From Micavibrio_B sp048498395 (GTDB taxonomy: Bacteria > Pseudomonadota > Alphaproteobacteria > Micavibrionales > Micavibrionaceae), in NCBI GenBank assembly GCA_048498395.1, contig JBEHYB010000002.1, positions 1-57,464 of the forward strand: 57,464 nucleotides of DNA, given 5' to 3'. A program made the position numbers and the translations under genes. Numbering within the stretch: the stretch's first letter is position 1; each line of letters begins with the position of its first letter. The notes under the pieces were generated by a model. The model ran no database searches. It had not been told where the DNA came from and worked only from the letters and a program-made list of their open reading frames with translations. Below, piece after piece: positions 23,470 to 31,407 of this stretch.

Positions 23470-25016
23470 TTTGCATCACCGGTTTCAAGGCGCGGGAAGA
23501 TACCTTGCGGTTGAGGGATTACTGTTCCAGCTTTAAGTGCATGTTCTGGCGAAAGATATTCAAAGCTGCGCTCTTTCTCCGGAATGACCAATTGATCAAG
23601 AAATTTCGCAGACGATTCCGGCATATAAGGCTGGATCAAAATCCCGAGACAGCGGATTGTTTCGCAAAGAACATAAAGAACAGTGCCCATACGGACAGGA
23701 TCGGTCTTGCGTAATCCCCACGGGGCCTGAACGTCGATATAGGCATTGGCTTCATTCACAACTTGCCAGATGGCTTCCAAAGATTTGTGGAAACGCTGAA
23801 CGTCCAGCTCGCTGCGCACGACTTTGATCGTCGTAACTTCTGCCAATTCCAATAACTTTTTGTCTTCCATTGTCAGTTCGGCAGGTGCAGGAACTTTTGC
23901 TTCACAATTTTTAAAAATAAAAGCGAGCGTCCGTTGGGCGAGGTTGCCAAGACCATTTGCCAAATCGTTATTGATACGGTTGATGGCTTGTTGATGCGAG
24001 AAATCGCCGTCCGAACCGAACGGCACTTCGCGCAGCAGGAAATAACGCAAACCATCGAGACCGTATTTTTCAATCAGATCGTGTGGCGAGAGCGCATTAC
24101 CAAGCGACTTAGACATTTTCTGGCCTTCAACCGTCCACCAGCCATGCGCAAAGACACGCTGCGGCGGCAATAAATCGGCAGCCATCAGGAAAGCGGGCCA
24201 ATAAACCGCATGGAAACGTAAGATATCCTTACCCACCATATGCGTGACATTCGGCCAGAATTTTTTGAATTCAGTGCCGTTGATATTTGGGTAATCAATC
24301 GCCGTTAAGTAATTGGTCAGCGCATCGATCCAAACATACATGACGTGTTTTTCATTGCCGGGAACTTTGACACCCCAGTTGAACGTCGTACGGCTGACGG
24401 ACAGATCATTGAGCCCGCCTTTAACAAAGCTTTTTACTTCATTGAAACGTGTTTCCGGCAAAACGAAATCAGGATGCGCGTCATAAAACGCCAGCAATTT
24501 ATCCTGCCATTTCGACAGGCGGAAGAAATAGCTTTCTTCTTCAACCCATTCGACTTCGGCACCGGACGGTGCGATTTTCTTGCCGTTAGGACCTTCGGTT
24601 AATTCATCTTCGCCGTAATAGGCTTCATCACGGACGGCATACCAGCCGGCATATTTATCGAGATAGATCTCACCCTTCTCAAGAAGCACATTCCACAGAT
24701 GCTGACAGGCTTTCTTGTGGCGCTCTTCCGTCGTGCGAATAAAATCATCATTGGAGAAATTCATAACCCCAGTAAGATCACGGAAATTCTTTGATACCTG
24801 ATCGGTAAATGTCTGCGGATCGATCCCGGCTTTCTCCGCAGCCTGCTTGATTTTCAAGCCATGCTCGTCGGTCCCTGTCAGAAACTTAACATCGTACCCG
24901 TCAAGGCGTTTGAAACGCGCAAGGACATCACAAGAGGTCGTCGTATAGGCGGAACCTATATGCGGCTTGTCATTCACATAGTAAATCGGTGTCGTGATGT
25001 AGAAATTTTTAGACAT
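23466..25016 (-). CDS. metG: Methionyl-tRNA synthetase
   Basis: The protein has the class I signature as YYVNDKPHIGSAYT (HIGH variant HIGS) and the KMSKSLGN loop, with the Met-type anticodon-binding domain at the C-terminus (LGNLAQRTLAFIFKN, WGLRKTDP). It charges tRNA-Met. It is the shorter form without the zinc-knuckle extension and dimerisation domain. The ATG at 25016 (MSKNFYITTPIYY) matches the family start, and overlaps the holB stop by 8 bases. Confidence 0.95.
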   Translation of the reverse strand: MSKNFYITTPIYYVNDKPHIGSAYTTTSCDVLARFKRLDGYDVKFLTGTDEHGLKIKQAAEKAGIDPQTFTDQVSKNFRDLTGVMNFSNDDFIRTTEERHKKACQHLWNVLLEKGEIYLDKYAGWYAVRDEAYYGEDELTEGPNGKKIAPSGAEVEWVEEESYFFRLSKWQDKLLAFYDAHPDFVLPETRFNEVKSFVKGGLNDLSVSRTTFNWGVKVPGNEKHVMYVWIDALTNYLTAIDYPNINGTEFKKFWPNVTHMVGKDILRFHAVYWPAFLMAADLLPPQRVFAHGWWTVEGQKMSKSLGNALSPHDLIEKYGLDGLRYFLLREVPFGSDGDFSHQQAINRINNDLANGLGNLAQRTLAFIFKNCEAKVPAPAELTMEDKKLLELAEVTTIKVVRSELDVQRFHKSLEAIWQVVNEANAYIDVQAPWGLRKTDPVRMGTVLYVLCETIRCLGILIQPYMPESSAKFLDQLVIPEKERSFEYLSPEHALKAGTVIPQPQGIFPRLETGDAK

Positions 25017-26172
25017 TATTCTCAAAAACCATAAAAGCGCCCATGACCATGAATTTCTTGTCGAGATTACCAGTCTGAACGCGGGTGAAATGCTGGTTCA
25101 AGGTGTCGCAAATTTGCAGCCATCCGGCAAGTGAAACGTCCGCCATAATGCCGGAAAACCGCTCAAGCCCCACAGGAACCGCCCTATTTGCCGCCTTGGC
25201 TTTCAAAAGCGATCCAGCCAGCCACATTAACCCGTCCTGAAAGGAATGCTGGGATTCATCCGTCGCGCCCCGCCCCATCGTATCCGAGAAATACTGGATT
25301 TTTGTCCAGTCGAGACGCGGCCATTCAGCAAGCAATTCAAATGACTGAGCAATCACCGCCAGATTTTTATCATCCGCATATTCGAGCGCACGGCCAAGAC
25401 TGCCTTCCGCCATGCTGATGACAAGGTCCCTGTTATCGGCGGAAAGCTTCGGATTGACGCGGGAGAGTGTATCCTTGAGTAAATTATTATCGAGCGGATA
25501 GAAATTCTCAACGGAGGCGCGCGACAGGATCGTCGGCAACAATGCACCAAGGCGGTGGGTGATCAGAATGATCAGCGATTTCTCGGGCGGTTCCTCGAGA
25601 ATTTTCAGGATCGAGTTCTGGCTATTGCGATTCATCGTATCCGCGTCATCGACGATTACGATCCGCCAACCGCCATCGACCGCCGGAGTCTTACGCATAA
25701 ACGGCGCGATACGGCGGATTTCCTCGACGCTGACCTCTGCCTTACGACGATCTTTTTTCTCGTCATAGAGGCGCTCGATCGTCAGCAGGTCCGGATGCCC
25801 ACCTGCGGCCACTTTGCTGAACACCTGATCTTTTACATCCACATGAAGATTTTTTGCCGGCTCCGGAGGGCCACCAAACATATCAAAACCCTGCGGATCG
25901 TTTGCATCCTCGGAAGTTTTTAAAAGGTACCGCGCGAGACGAAACGCCATCGTCGATTTACCGATCCCCTGAGGTCCGGCAAAGATGATCGCATGCGGAT
26001 GACGCTTGCTTTCAAAGAGATTTAAAAGTTTTTTTTCGATATCGGCGTGACCGATCAGCTCGCTTTGCGCACGCGGCGGCGGTAATTCGCCGGATACGGC
26101 TTCTTCCGCCTCTTCATCAGCGCCGTCGTCATGGGCATCGAAAAGTTCTTCTTCAAGTTCGTCAAACAGCAT
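25009..26172 (-). CDS. holB: DNA polymerase III delta' subunit
   Basis: The 387-residue clamp-loader subunit has a Walker-A-like GPQGIGKSTMAFRLARYL, a DADTMNRNSQNSILKILEEPP segment typical of delta'/gamma proteins, and the TLSRASVENFYPL region (SRC-like motif as SRA). It begins with an acidic extension (FDELEEELFDAHDDGADEEAEEA). Delta' helps load the beta clamp at replication forks. Its start overlaps the tmk stop by 11 bases, and metG follows with an overlap, the usual alphaproteobacterial order tmk-holB-metG. Confidence 0.92.
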   Translation of the reverse strand: MLFDELEEELFDAHDDGADEEAEEAVSGELPPPRAQSELIGHADIEKKLLNLFESKRHPHAIIFAGPQGIGKSTMAFRLARYLLKTSEDANDPQGFDMFGGPPEPAKNLHVDVKDQVFSKVAAGGHPDLLTIERLYDEKKDRRKAEVSVEEIRRIAPFMRKTPAVDGGWRIVIVDDADTMNRNSQNSILKILEEPPEKSLIILITHRLGALLPTILSRASVENFYPLDNNLLKDTLSRVNPKLSADNRDLVISMAEGSLGRALEYADDKNLAVIAQSFELLAEWPRLDWTKIQYFSDTMGRGATDESQHSFQDGLMWLAGSLLKAKAANRAVPVGLERFSGIMADVSLAGWLQICDTLNQHFTRVQTGNLDKKFMVMGAFMVFENNV

Positions 26173-26818
26173 GGCTCAGCCTGTCCTGAACTATCTTCAG
26201 GATATTCGCGAAAATATCATTCTGGATTCCGCTGGCATCGACGATTTTGCAGCGCGCGGGATTTTTCGCGGCGATTTCGAGAAACCCTTTACGCATTCTA
26301 TCGTGAAAACCGCGATCAAGATGTTCGAATTTATCTTCGGTCGATTCAGCGCCGGACGATTTCTGTTTCTGCGCGAAAGAACGTCTCAGACCTTCTTCGA
26401 CAGGCAAATCAAAAATCAGTGTCAGGTCGGGATTAAAGCCGCCGATGACGATACGATTGATCTCCTCGATCACATTCAGGTCGAAACCGTGACCATATCC
26501 CTGATAGGCACGCGTGGAATCGGTGAAACGGTCACAGATGACAATTTTCCCGGCCGCGAGCGCCGGCTTGATAAGGTTTTCGACATGCATCTGGCGGGCC
26601 GCAAAGAACAGCGCGCATTCCGCCATCGGTGTCCACGCGCCACCTTCTCTTTGCACAAGAAGTTCACGGATCTTCTCCGCTTCCGGCGTGCCCCCCGGTT
26701 CACGCGTCAGGACAACCTCGAAACCCTGCTCTTCAAGATATTCCCTGAGCATCTTGGTCTGGGTTGTCTTTCCTGCCCCCTCGCCTCCTTCAAATGTGAC
26801 GAAAAGCCCTTTTGTCAT
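26162..26818 (-). CDS. tmk: Thymidylate kinase
   Basis: The 218-residue enzyme phosphorylates dTMP to dTDP. It has the P-loop FEGGEGAGKTTQ, the DRx motif as CDRFTDSTRAYQGYG and TREPGGTPEAEKIREL, all diagnostic of Tmk. It starts four bases inside the end of the D-Ala-D-Ala carboxypeptidase gene and overlaps holB, so these are translated from one message. Confidence 0.95.
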   Translation of the reverse strand: MTKGLFVTFEGGEGAGKTTQTKMLREYLEEQGFEVVLTREPGGTPEAEKIRELLVQREGGAWTPMAECALFFAARQMHVENLIKPALAAGKIVICDRFTDSTRAYQGYGHGFDLNVIEEINRIVIGGFNPDLTLIFDLPVEEGLRRSFAQKQKSSGAESTEDKFEHLDRGFHDRMRKGFLEIAAKNPARCKIVDASGIQNDIFANILKIVQDRLSHAV

Positions 26819-27951
26819 GAATATTTTGGTGTCCCGACAATTCGAATGAGGAATTTCTCGAAAGTACGTGCAAAGACATTGCTTTGCTCGACAGGCGAGG
26901 CAGTGATCAGCGGAATTTCCTGAACCGGCAGGTTCGGGATTGTGATGACCAGTTTGCCCGCAGGATCACCTGCTTTGATCGGGGCTTTGAGAGGTGCCGG
27001 ATAAACAACCTGAACTTTGACATCCGTACCGGCAAGTTGCGGCAACGTCATCTTCACATTATCCGCGACCGTCAGCGGCACTGATTTCTGCAGGCCGAGA
27101 ATGACCGGGGCTTCGGCGTAGACCTGACCTTTTTTGGCGATCTCAACGTTTTTGAAATTGCGCAACGCCCAGTCCATCAGCTTACGCGATTCATCAGCGC
27201 GTTCCTGCATGCTCTTGGTGCCGTTGATGACGATAATCACGCGGCGGCCGTTCATCACGGCGGAACCGATTACACCATAACCTGCCTCTTCCGCGTGACC
27301 TGTTTTAACGCCGTCAGCGCCCGGGTATGAATAAAGCAGCGGATTGCGGTTGCCTTGTTTGATGTTGTTATAGGTGAATTCTTTTTCCGAATAGATTTTG
27401 TACTCTTCCGGATAATCGGCAATCAAAGTACGCGCCATGATCGCGAGATCATGCGGCGTTGAATAATGGTTAGGATCAGGAAGGCCGCTCGCGTCAACGA
27501 AATGGCTGTTTTTCATGCCAAGTTCTGCCGCTTTTTTATTGAGCATTTCAGCGAAAGCTTCTTCCGAACCGGCAATGCCTTCGGCGAGGACGATACAGGC
27601 ATCGTTACCGGACTGGATGATCATACCGCGTACGAGGTCGGCGACTTTCGCAGGCTTGTTGAGATCGACGAAAGTTTTTGAGCCTTGTGTGCTCCATGCT
27701 TTTTGCGAAACAGGCAATTCCTGTTCCATCGAAATCTTGCCCGCCTTGATCGCGTCGAAAACAACGAGAGATGTCATCACTTTCGACATCGAGGAAGTCG
27801 GCATTTTTACATCAGCGTCTTTGTCGTAGAGCGTCGCACCGGTGTCAAAATCGACGGCATAAGCCTGTGTGGCCAATGTGGTCGGCGGCTCAAGCGCCCA
27901 GGCTGGGGCCGAGAAAAATACGAGGGACAAAGCAAGAAGAAGTTTTTTCAT
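26815..27951 (-). CDS. D-alanyl-D-alanine carboxypeptidase (penicillin-binding protein 5/6 family)
   Basis: The 378-residue protein trims the terminal D-Ala from peptidoglycan pentapeptides. It has a signal peptide (MKKLLLALSLVFFSAPAWA), the SxxK motif SMSK (Ser54), SGND, and KTG in GVKTGHAEEAGYG. A beta-rich PBP5-type C-terminal domain follows (VPLTVADNVKMTLP), ending with an amphipathic segment (VEQSNVFARTFEKFLIRIVG) that probably anchors it to the inner membrane. It lies between rlpA and tmk, the usual alphaproteobacterial location (dacA or dacC). Confidence 0.93.
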   Translation of the reverse strand: MKKLLLALSLVFFSAPAWALEPPTTLATQAYAVDFDTGATLYDKDADVKMPTSSMSKVMTSLVVFDAIKAGKISMEQELPVSQKAWSTQGSKTFVDLNKPAKVADLVRGMIIQSGNDACIVLAEGIAGSEEAFAEMLNKKAAELGMKNSHFVDASGLPDPNHYSTPHDLAIMARTLIADYPEEYKIYSEKEFTYNNIKQGNRNPLLYSYPGADGVKTGHAEEAGYGVIGSAVMNGRRVIIVINGTKSMQERADESRKLMDWALRNFKNVEIAKKGQVYAEAPVILGLQKSVPLTVADNVKMTLPQLAGTDVKVQVVYPAPLKAPIKAGDPAGKLVITIPNLPVQEIPLITASPVEQSNVFARTFEKFLIRIVGTPKYS

Positions 27952-27978
27952 TTTGATTCCGAAAAGGGTTTAATTTTA

Positions 27979-28944
27979 TTATTGAACGACGATGATGGCA
28001 TCAGACTGACCCGAGGCCAGAACACGGTTGAGGACGCTGTCTGCAGTCCTTACGCTATCCAGCGGGCCAAGCCTTACTTTATATAGTGTACGCCCGCCAT
28101 AATTAACAGGCTCAACTTTCGCCGAAGCGATCGATCCCAGTTTTTGCGCCAGACGCAGGGCATTGTCCTGCTGACCGAAGGCTCCCGCCTGAATATAAAT
28201 GTTATTCGGGGTCACCGGCTGCTGGGTCACGACAGGATCGGGATAGAAATTACCCTGGCTGATATGACCTGGAATAGCGGCCTGTTCCTGCCCGCCGCCA
28301 TAGACCGGCGCGTTTGATGCCACCTGATAGGAATTTGCGCCCATATATTGCTGGTAATTCGCCGGCAGACGGCCAGTTTCATTCATGACGATTTCAACGC
28401 CATTGGTTTTCTGGCCCTGACGCGCAGCTTCGGCAATCGCACGGCTTTCAACCGGGAGCAATTCCAGTTTCACTTTCGCCGTCCCTGTACCGATCATTCC
28501 CAGATTTCTGGCTGCGCGTTCTGAAACGTCCATAACACGGCCTTTGGCGAAAGGCCCCCGATCATTGACCCGGACGATGACCGAGCGGCCATTTTCAAGA
28601 TTTGTCACGCGGACCAGCGACGGCATCTGCAAGGTGCGGTGGGCGGCCGTCATTTCAAGCTGGTCGTATTTTTCGCCGCTCGCCGTTCTGCCACCATGGA
28701 AACCCGGGCCGTACCAGGACGCAATACCGGTTTCAACATATTCATAAGTTTCACGTGGAACGTAAGTTTGTCCTAGAACCGTATAGGGTTTTCCGATTTT
28801 GAAATTTCCCTGCTGGTACAGATAGTTCTGCCGGTTGGACATTTCATTCGAGTTAGATTCTTTCGCCAGGTGCGAAGCATATTCGAATTCTGTACATGCG
28901 GTTAAGGAAAATATGGCAGCAGAAAGCAATAGGATTTTCTTCAT
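27979..28944 (-). CDS. rlpA: RlpA septal lytic transglycosylase-like lipoprotein with SPOR domain
   Basis: The 321-residue protein starts with a lipoprotein signal (MKKILLLSAAIFSLTAC). The double-psi beta-barrel domain (about residues 70-165) has GIASWYGPGFHGGRTASGE, the AAHRTLQMPS motif and RVNDRGPF, whose His and Asp are implicated in catalysis. A linker leads to a C-terminal SPOR domain (IYIQAGAFGQQDNALRLAQKL), which binds denuded septal glycan. It probably helps daughter-cell separation together with the neighbouring mltB and D-Ala-D-Ala carboxypeptidase genes. Confidence 0.93.
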   Translation of the reverse strand: MKKILLLSAAIFSLTACTEFEYASHLAKESNSNEMSNRQNYLYQQGNFKIGKPYTVLGQTYVPRETYEYVETGIASWYGPGFHGGRTASGEKYDQLEMTAAHRTLQMPSLVRVTNLENGRSVIVRVNDRGPFAKGRVMDVSERAARNLGMIGTGTAKVKLELLPVESRAIAEAARQGQKTNGVEIVMNETGRLPANYQQYMGANSYQVASNAPVYGGGQEQAAIPGHISQGNFYPDPVVTQQPVTPNNIYIQAGAFGQQDNALRLAQKLGSIASAKVEPVNYGGRTLYKVRLGPLDSVRTADSVLNRVLASGQSDAIIVVQ

Positions 28945-28953
28945 GATAAAGCC

Positions 28954-30042
28954 CTAATCGTTGAGATGGTGAGCGCCCGGAATGCCGGGATTGACTGAGA
29001 GATTGCTGTCCGCGACCGTGCGGCCCGCGGATACGAGATCGGCGAGTTGGCCGACGCTGAGCGCGAAATAGCTCGAATTATTCCACTTCATGATCGTGGC
29101 GAGATTGGAATAGCCGAGATATGCCTTGCCATTCGCACCTGTCGGAGCCACGACAAAGGCGCTCACACTGCCATCATTGGGCAAAGCCGAGCCATCGGCA
29201 TTACGAATGCCAAGCGCCGACCATTCGGTAAGGGATTTGCGCACCGATTTATCGATCAGCGCAGAATTAAATCCGGCGGGCAGCCTGACCTGCCGTCCCC
29301 AGCGTTGACCATAAATCCATCCCGAACCCGAGAGATAATTCGCCGCTGAGGCAAAAGCATCGGCACGCGTCGTCCAGATATCCTTGTGTCCGTCGCCGTT
29401 ATAGTCGACGGCGAAACGCTGCCAGCTCGACGGCATGAACTGTACCTGTCCCATGGCCCCCGCCCATGAACCTTTGAAATCCTCGCGCTTTACGTGACCT
29501 TCCTGCAGGATCATCAATGCCTTGAGCAACTCACCACGGAAATATTCGCCGCGCCGTCCTTCCCAGGCTAGCGTCGCCAATGACGCGATAATATCAAATC
29601 CACCGGTATTCTTGCCGTAGCTTGTTTCCATGCCCCACAAGGCGACGACATATTGCGCCTGAACGCCGTAGCGCTGTTCAATCTGGCGCAGCAGCGAATA
29701 ATTCTCAAGCAGCAACCGGCGGCCTTCGGCGATACGCGCAGGCGTTAAAACATTGCGCTGATATTCATCGAAGCCGATTTTTCTTTCGGGCTGTTTATTA
29801 TCCAGCTCGATTACGCGCGGCAAGGGCCGTACATTAGTAAACGCCGCCGCCAGCGTCGCATCCGTAATGCCGCGATTGCGAGCTTCCTGCGAAAATCCGC
29901 GCAGCCAGGCATCGAAACTGTTATTGGTCTGGGAATAAGCGGACGGACTCGCGACAAAAAAACTGAAAATCAAAATCAGGATTTTTACGCAATGGAGAAA
30001 TCTGCCCGGGCGCAGAAAAATGCTTTGTTTTATGTTCTTCAT
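28954..30042 (-). CDS. mltB: MltB-family lytic murein transglycosylase
   Basis: The 362-residue enzyme cleaves glycan strands with formation of 1,6-anhydro ends. The catalytic glutamate lies in ALWGMETSYGKN; GSWAGAMGQVQFMPSSW and DYNGDGHKDIW are further family motifs. It has an N-terminal hydrophobic segment (VKILILIFSFFVASPSAYSQ) that acts as signal peptide. The C-terminal 60 residues include YFALSVGQLADLVSAG. It overlaps ydcF by four bases and precedes rlpA by nine. Confidence 0.92.
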   Translation of the reverse strand: MKNIKQSIFLRPGRFLHCVKILILIFSFFVASPSAYSQTNNSFDAWLRGFSQEARNRGITDATLAAAFTNVRPLPRVIELDNKQPERKIGFDEYQRNVLTPARIAEGRRLLLENYSLLRQIEQRYGVQAQYVVALWGMETSYGKNTGGFDIIASLATLAWEGRRGEYFRGELLKALMILQEGHVKREDFKGSWAGAMGQVQFMPSSWQRFAVDYNGDGHKDIWTTRADAFASAANYLSGSGWIYGQRWGRQVRLPAGFNSALIDKSVRKSLTEWSALGIRNADGSALPNDGSVSAFVVAPTGANGKAYLGYSNLATIMKWNNSSYFALSVGQLADLVSAGRTVADSNLSVNPGIPGAHHLND

Positions 30043-30800
30043 ATTCTGCCGCTGAATTTATACGCGATGATACCGAGGATTTCCTTCACGGCAACATTCA
30101 ATTTCCAGTAATTCCCAGGAACATCCACAAACTGCCACGGCTCGATCGCGTCATTTTCGATATACCCCGCCGGATAGGGAATGACTTTCCATCCCTGTTT
30201 TTCAAATACGGCAAGGCTTCTGCGCATATGAAAGGCCGAAGTTACCAACAGCCAGTTTTCCCCAGCCTGTGGAGAAACCAGGGTTTTACTATTGTTTACG
30301 TTCTCAAAAGTGGTACGCGAGGAATCCTCGAAGATGAAATTTTTAATCGGAAATTGAAGGTCGGTGAGCATTTTCCGCACGATATCGGACTCCTTGAAAT
30401 GCTGCTCGCGCAGGCTCCCCGCCCCACCCGTATAAATGACCCTGGCCTGTGGATAAGTCCGGGATAAGCGCATCATTTCGAAAATCCGCTCCGACCATTC
30501 GTTGAGCTGGGGCTGATTCCGGGCGGCGGAGGATTCTGCGTTCACCGCCCCGCCAAGGACGATAATCCCGTCAATATGTGCGGGCAGGCTTTGCGGCATG
30601 GGAGCCTGCGCCTCAAGATAACGGATCAGAACCGGCCCGACGGGCAGAAAACCGCATAAAACAAAGAGAATGGCGCTTATTACCACAAGCCTCCGACCGC
30701 ATTGCTTTTTATAAAAAGCGAGGCCGGTCAGGAAACAAAGGGCGATAAAAGTTAACGGCTGGGCGACCGCCCAGAAGAGCTTGGAGACAAAAAAGAACAT
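30039..30800 (-). CDS. YdcF-like DUF218 membrane protein
   Basis: I chose the ATG at 30800 (MFFFVSKLFW). A start at 30860 would add 20 residues encoded by the palindromic repeat at 30829-30902, as seen from the FAQDDS string, and is unlikely. The product has two hydrophobic segments (PLTFIALCFLTGLAF and LVVISAILFVLCGFLPVG) followed by a DUF218 domain: IDGIIVLGGAVN, VIYTGGAGSL and VTSAFHMRRSLAVFEKQGW. Such proteins act in envelope biogenesis. It heads the eleven-gene run that ends with queA. Confidence 0.88.
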   Translation of the reverse strand: MFFFVSKLFWAVAQPLTFIALCFLTGLAFYKKQCGRRLVVISAILFVLCGFLPVGPVLIRYLEAQAPMPQSLPAHIDGIIVLGGAVNAESSAARNQPQLNEWSERIFEMMRLSRTYPQARVIYTGGAGSLREQHFKESDIVRKMLTDLQFPIKNFIFEDSSRTTFENVNNSKTLVSPQAGENWLLVTSAFHMRRSLAVFEKQGWKVIPYPAGYIENDAIEPWQFVDVPGNYWKLNVAVKEILGIIAYKFSGRI

Positions 30801-30828
30801 GGGATGAGTATAACCAGCCCTAATCCTG

Positions 30829-30902
30829 CTGTCATCCTGAGCGAATGCGAAGGATCTCATTGGGAAGCAGCAGGATTCTTCGGCTTTGCCTCAGAATGAC
30901 AG
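30829..30902. repeat. Imperfect palindromic repeat (GTCATCCTGAGCG type)
   Basis: The left arm starts CTGTCATCCTGAGCGAATGC and the right arm is its imperfect reverse complement, ending CTCAGAATGACAG. It is related to the inverted repeats bounding the GIY-YIG gene at 46009 (GTCATCCCGAGCG...GGATCTCA). It lies directly upstream of ydcF. Confidence 0.75.
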
Positions 30903-30984
30903 GCTTATTTGAAGGATAGACATATCAAATTTATTTGTGTAATAACTTGCCCGTCGGCTGCCCGCTCAGCCGATAAATCGGTAC

Positions 30985-31074
30985 GGAAGAGTGGCAGAGC
31001 GGTTGATTGCATCAGTCTTGAAAACTGACGAGGGTTCACGCCCTCCGTGAGTTCGAATCTCACCTCTTCCGCCA
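30985..31074 (+). tRNA. tRNA-Ser (anticodon UGA)
   Basis: A 90-base cloverleaf with acceptor stem GGAAGAG/CTCTTCC, discriminator G and encoded CCA. The anticodon loop CTTGAAA gives UGA (31019-31021), which reads UCA and related serine codons. The long variable arm (GAGGGTTCACGCCCTC) is typical of tRNA-Ser, and the T-loop TTCGAAT is normal. Confidence 0.95.
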
Positions 31075-31087
31075 CCCGCATTAAAAA

Positions 31088-31130
31088 CTTGTAGGGTGAT
31101 CTCCCGGGGCTTCAGCGCAGGGAGACAAGT
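31088..31130. repeat. Palindrome upstream of a GIY-YIG gene
   Basis: TCTCCC and GGGAGA pair around GGGGCTTCAGCGCA, with further outer matches CTTGT/ACAAG. Read on the minus strand, it resembles a decayed version of the 29-bp repeat that bounds the GIY-YIG cassette at 45978-46337. It ends 6 bases before the ATG at 31137. Confidence 0.5.
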
Positions 31131-31136
31131 ATCCGT

Positions 31137-31385
31137 ATGTGGTATGTTTATTTTCTTCAATTAAAGAATAATGACATTTACGTTGGATCTACCAACGATC
31201 TCAATCGCCGCATTTCAACACACGAATCCAGCTCTGTAATCTCAACCAAGCCACATCTGCCTTTTACCCTGAAATCATATATTGCTGTGGAAACCGAAGA
31301 AGTAGCTCGGAATCTCGAAATCTATTTCAAATCAGGATCGGGTAAAGCAATAGCCAAGAAGAGATTTTGGAAGCAACAAAACTAA
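31137..31385 (+). CDS. Small GIY-YIG domain nuclease
   Basis: The 82-residue protein starts MWYVYFLQLKNNDIYVGSTNDLNRRISTHES, with the GIY-equivalent VYF, the YIG-equivalent YVG and the conserved Arg of the first helix. The presumed catalytic Glu is in ARNLEIYFKSGSGKAIAKKRF. Stand-alone proteins of this kind belong to the UPF0213/YhbQ-type group and are poorly characterised; some nick DNA. It lies between tRNA-Ser and recQ, 22 bases before the recQ start, and directly behind a palindrome. Confidence 0.85.
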   Translation: MWYVYFLQLKNNDIYVGSTNDLNRRISTHESSSVISTKPHLPFTLKSYIAVETEEVARNLEIYFKSGSGKAIAKKRFWKQQN

Positions 31386-31407
31386 TCTTTATGCTATATC
31401 TCAATCC

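Noticed and set aside
30985..31407. Integrated element at tRNA-Ser
   Set aside because: No integrase and no direct repeat of the tRNA 3' end is visible nearby; only a small GIY-YIG gene follows.
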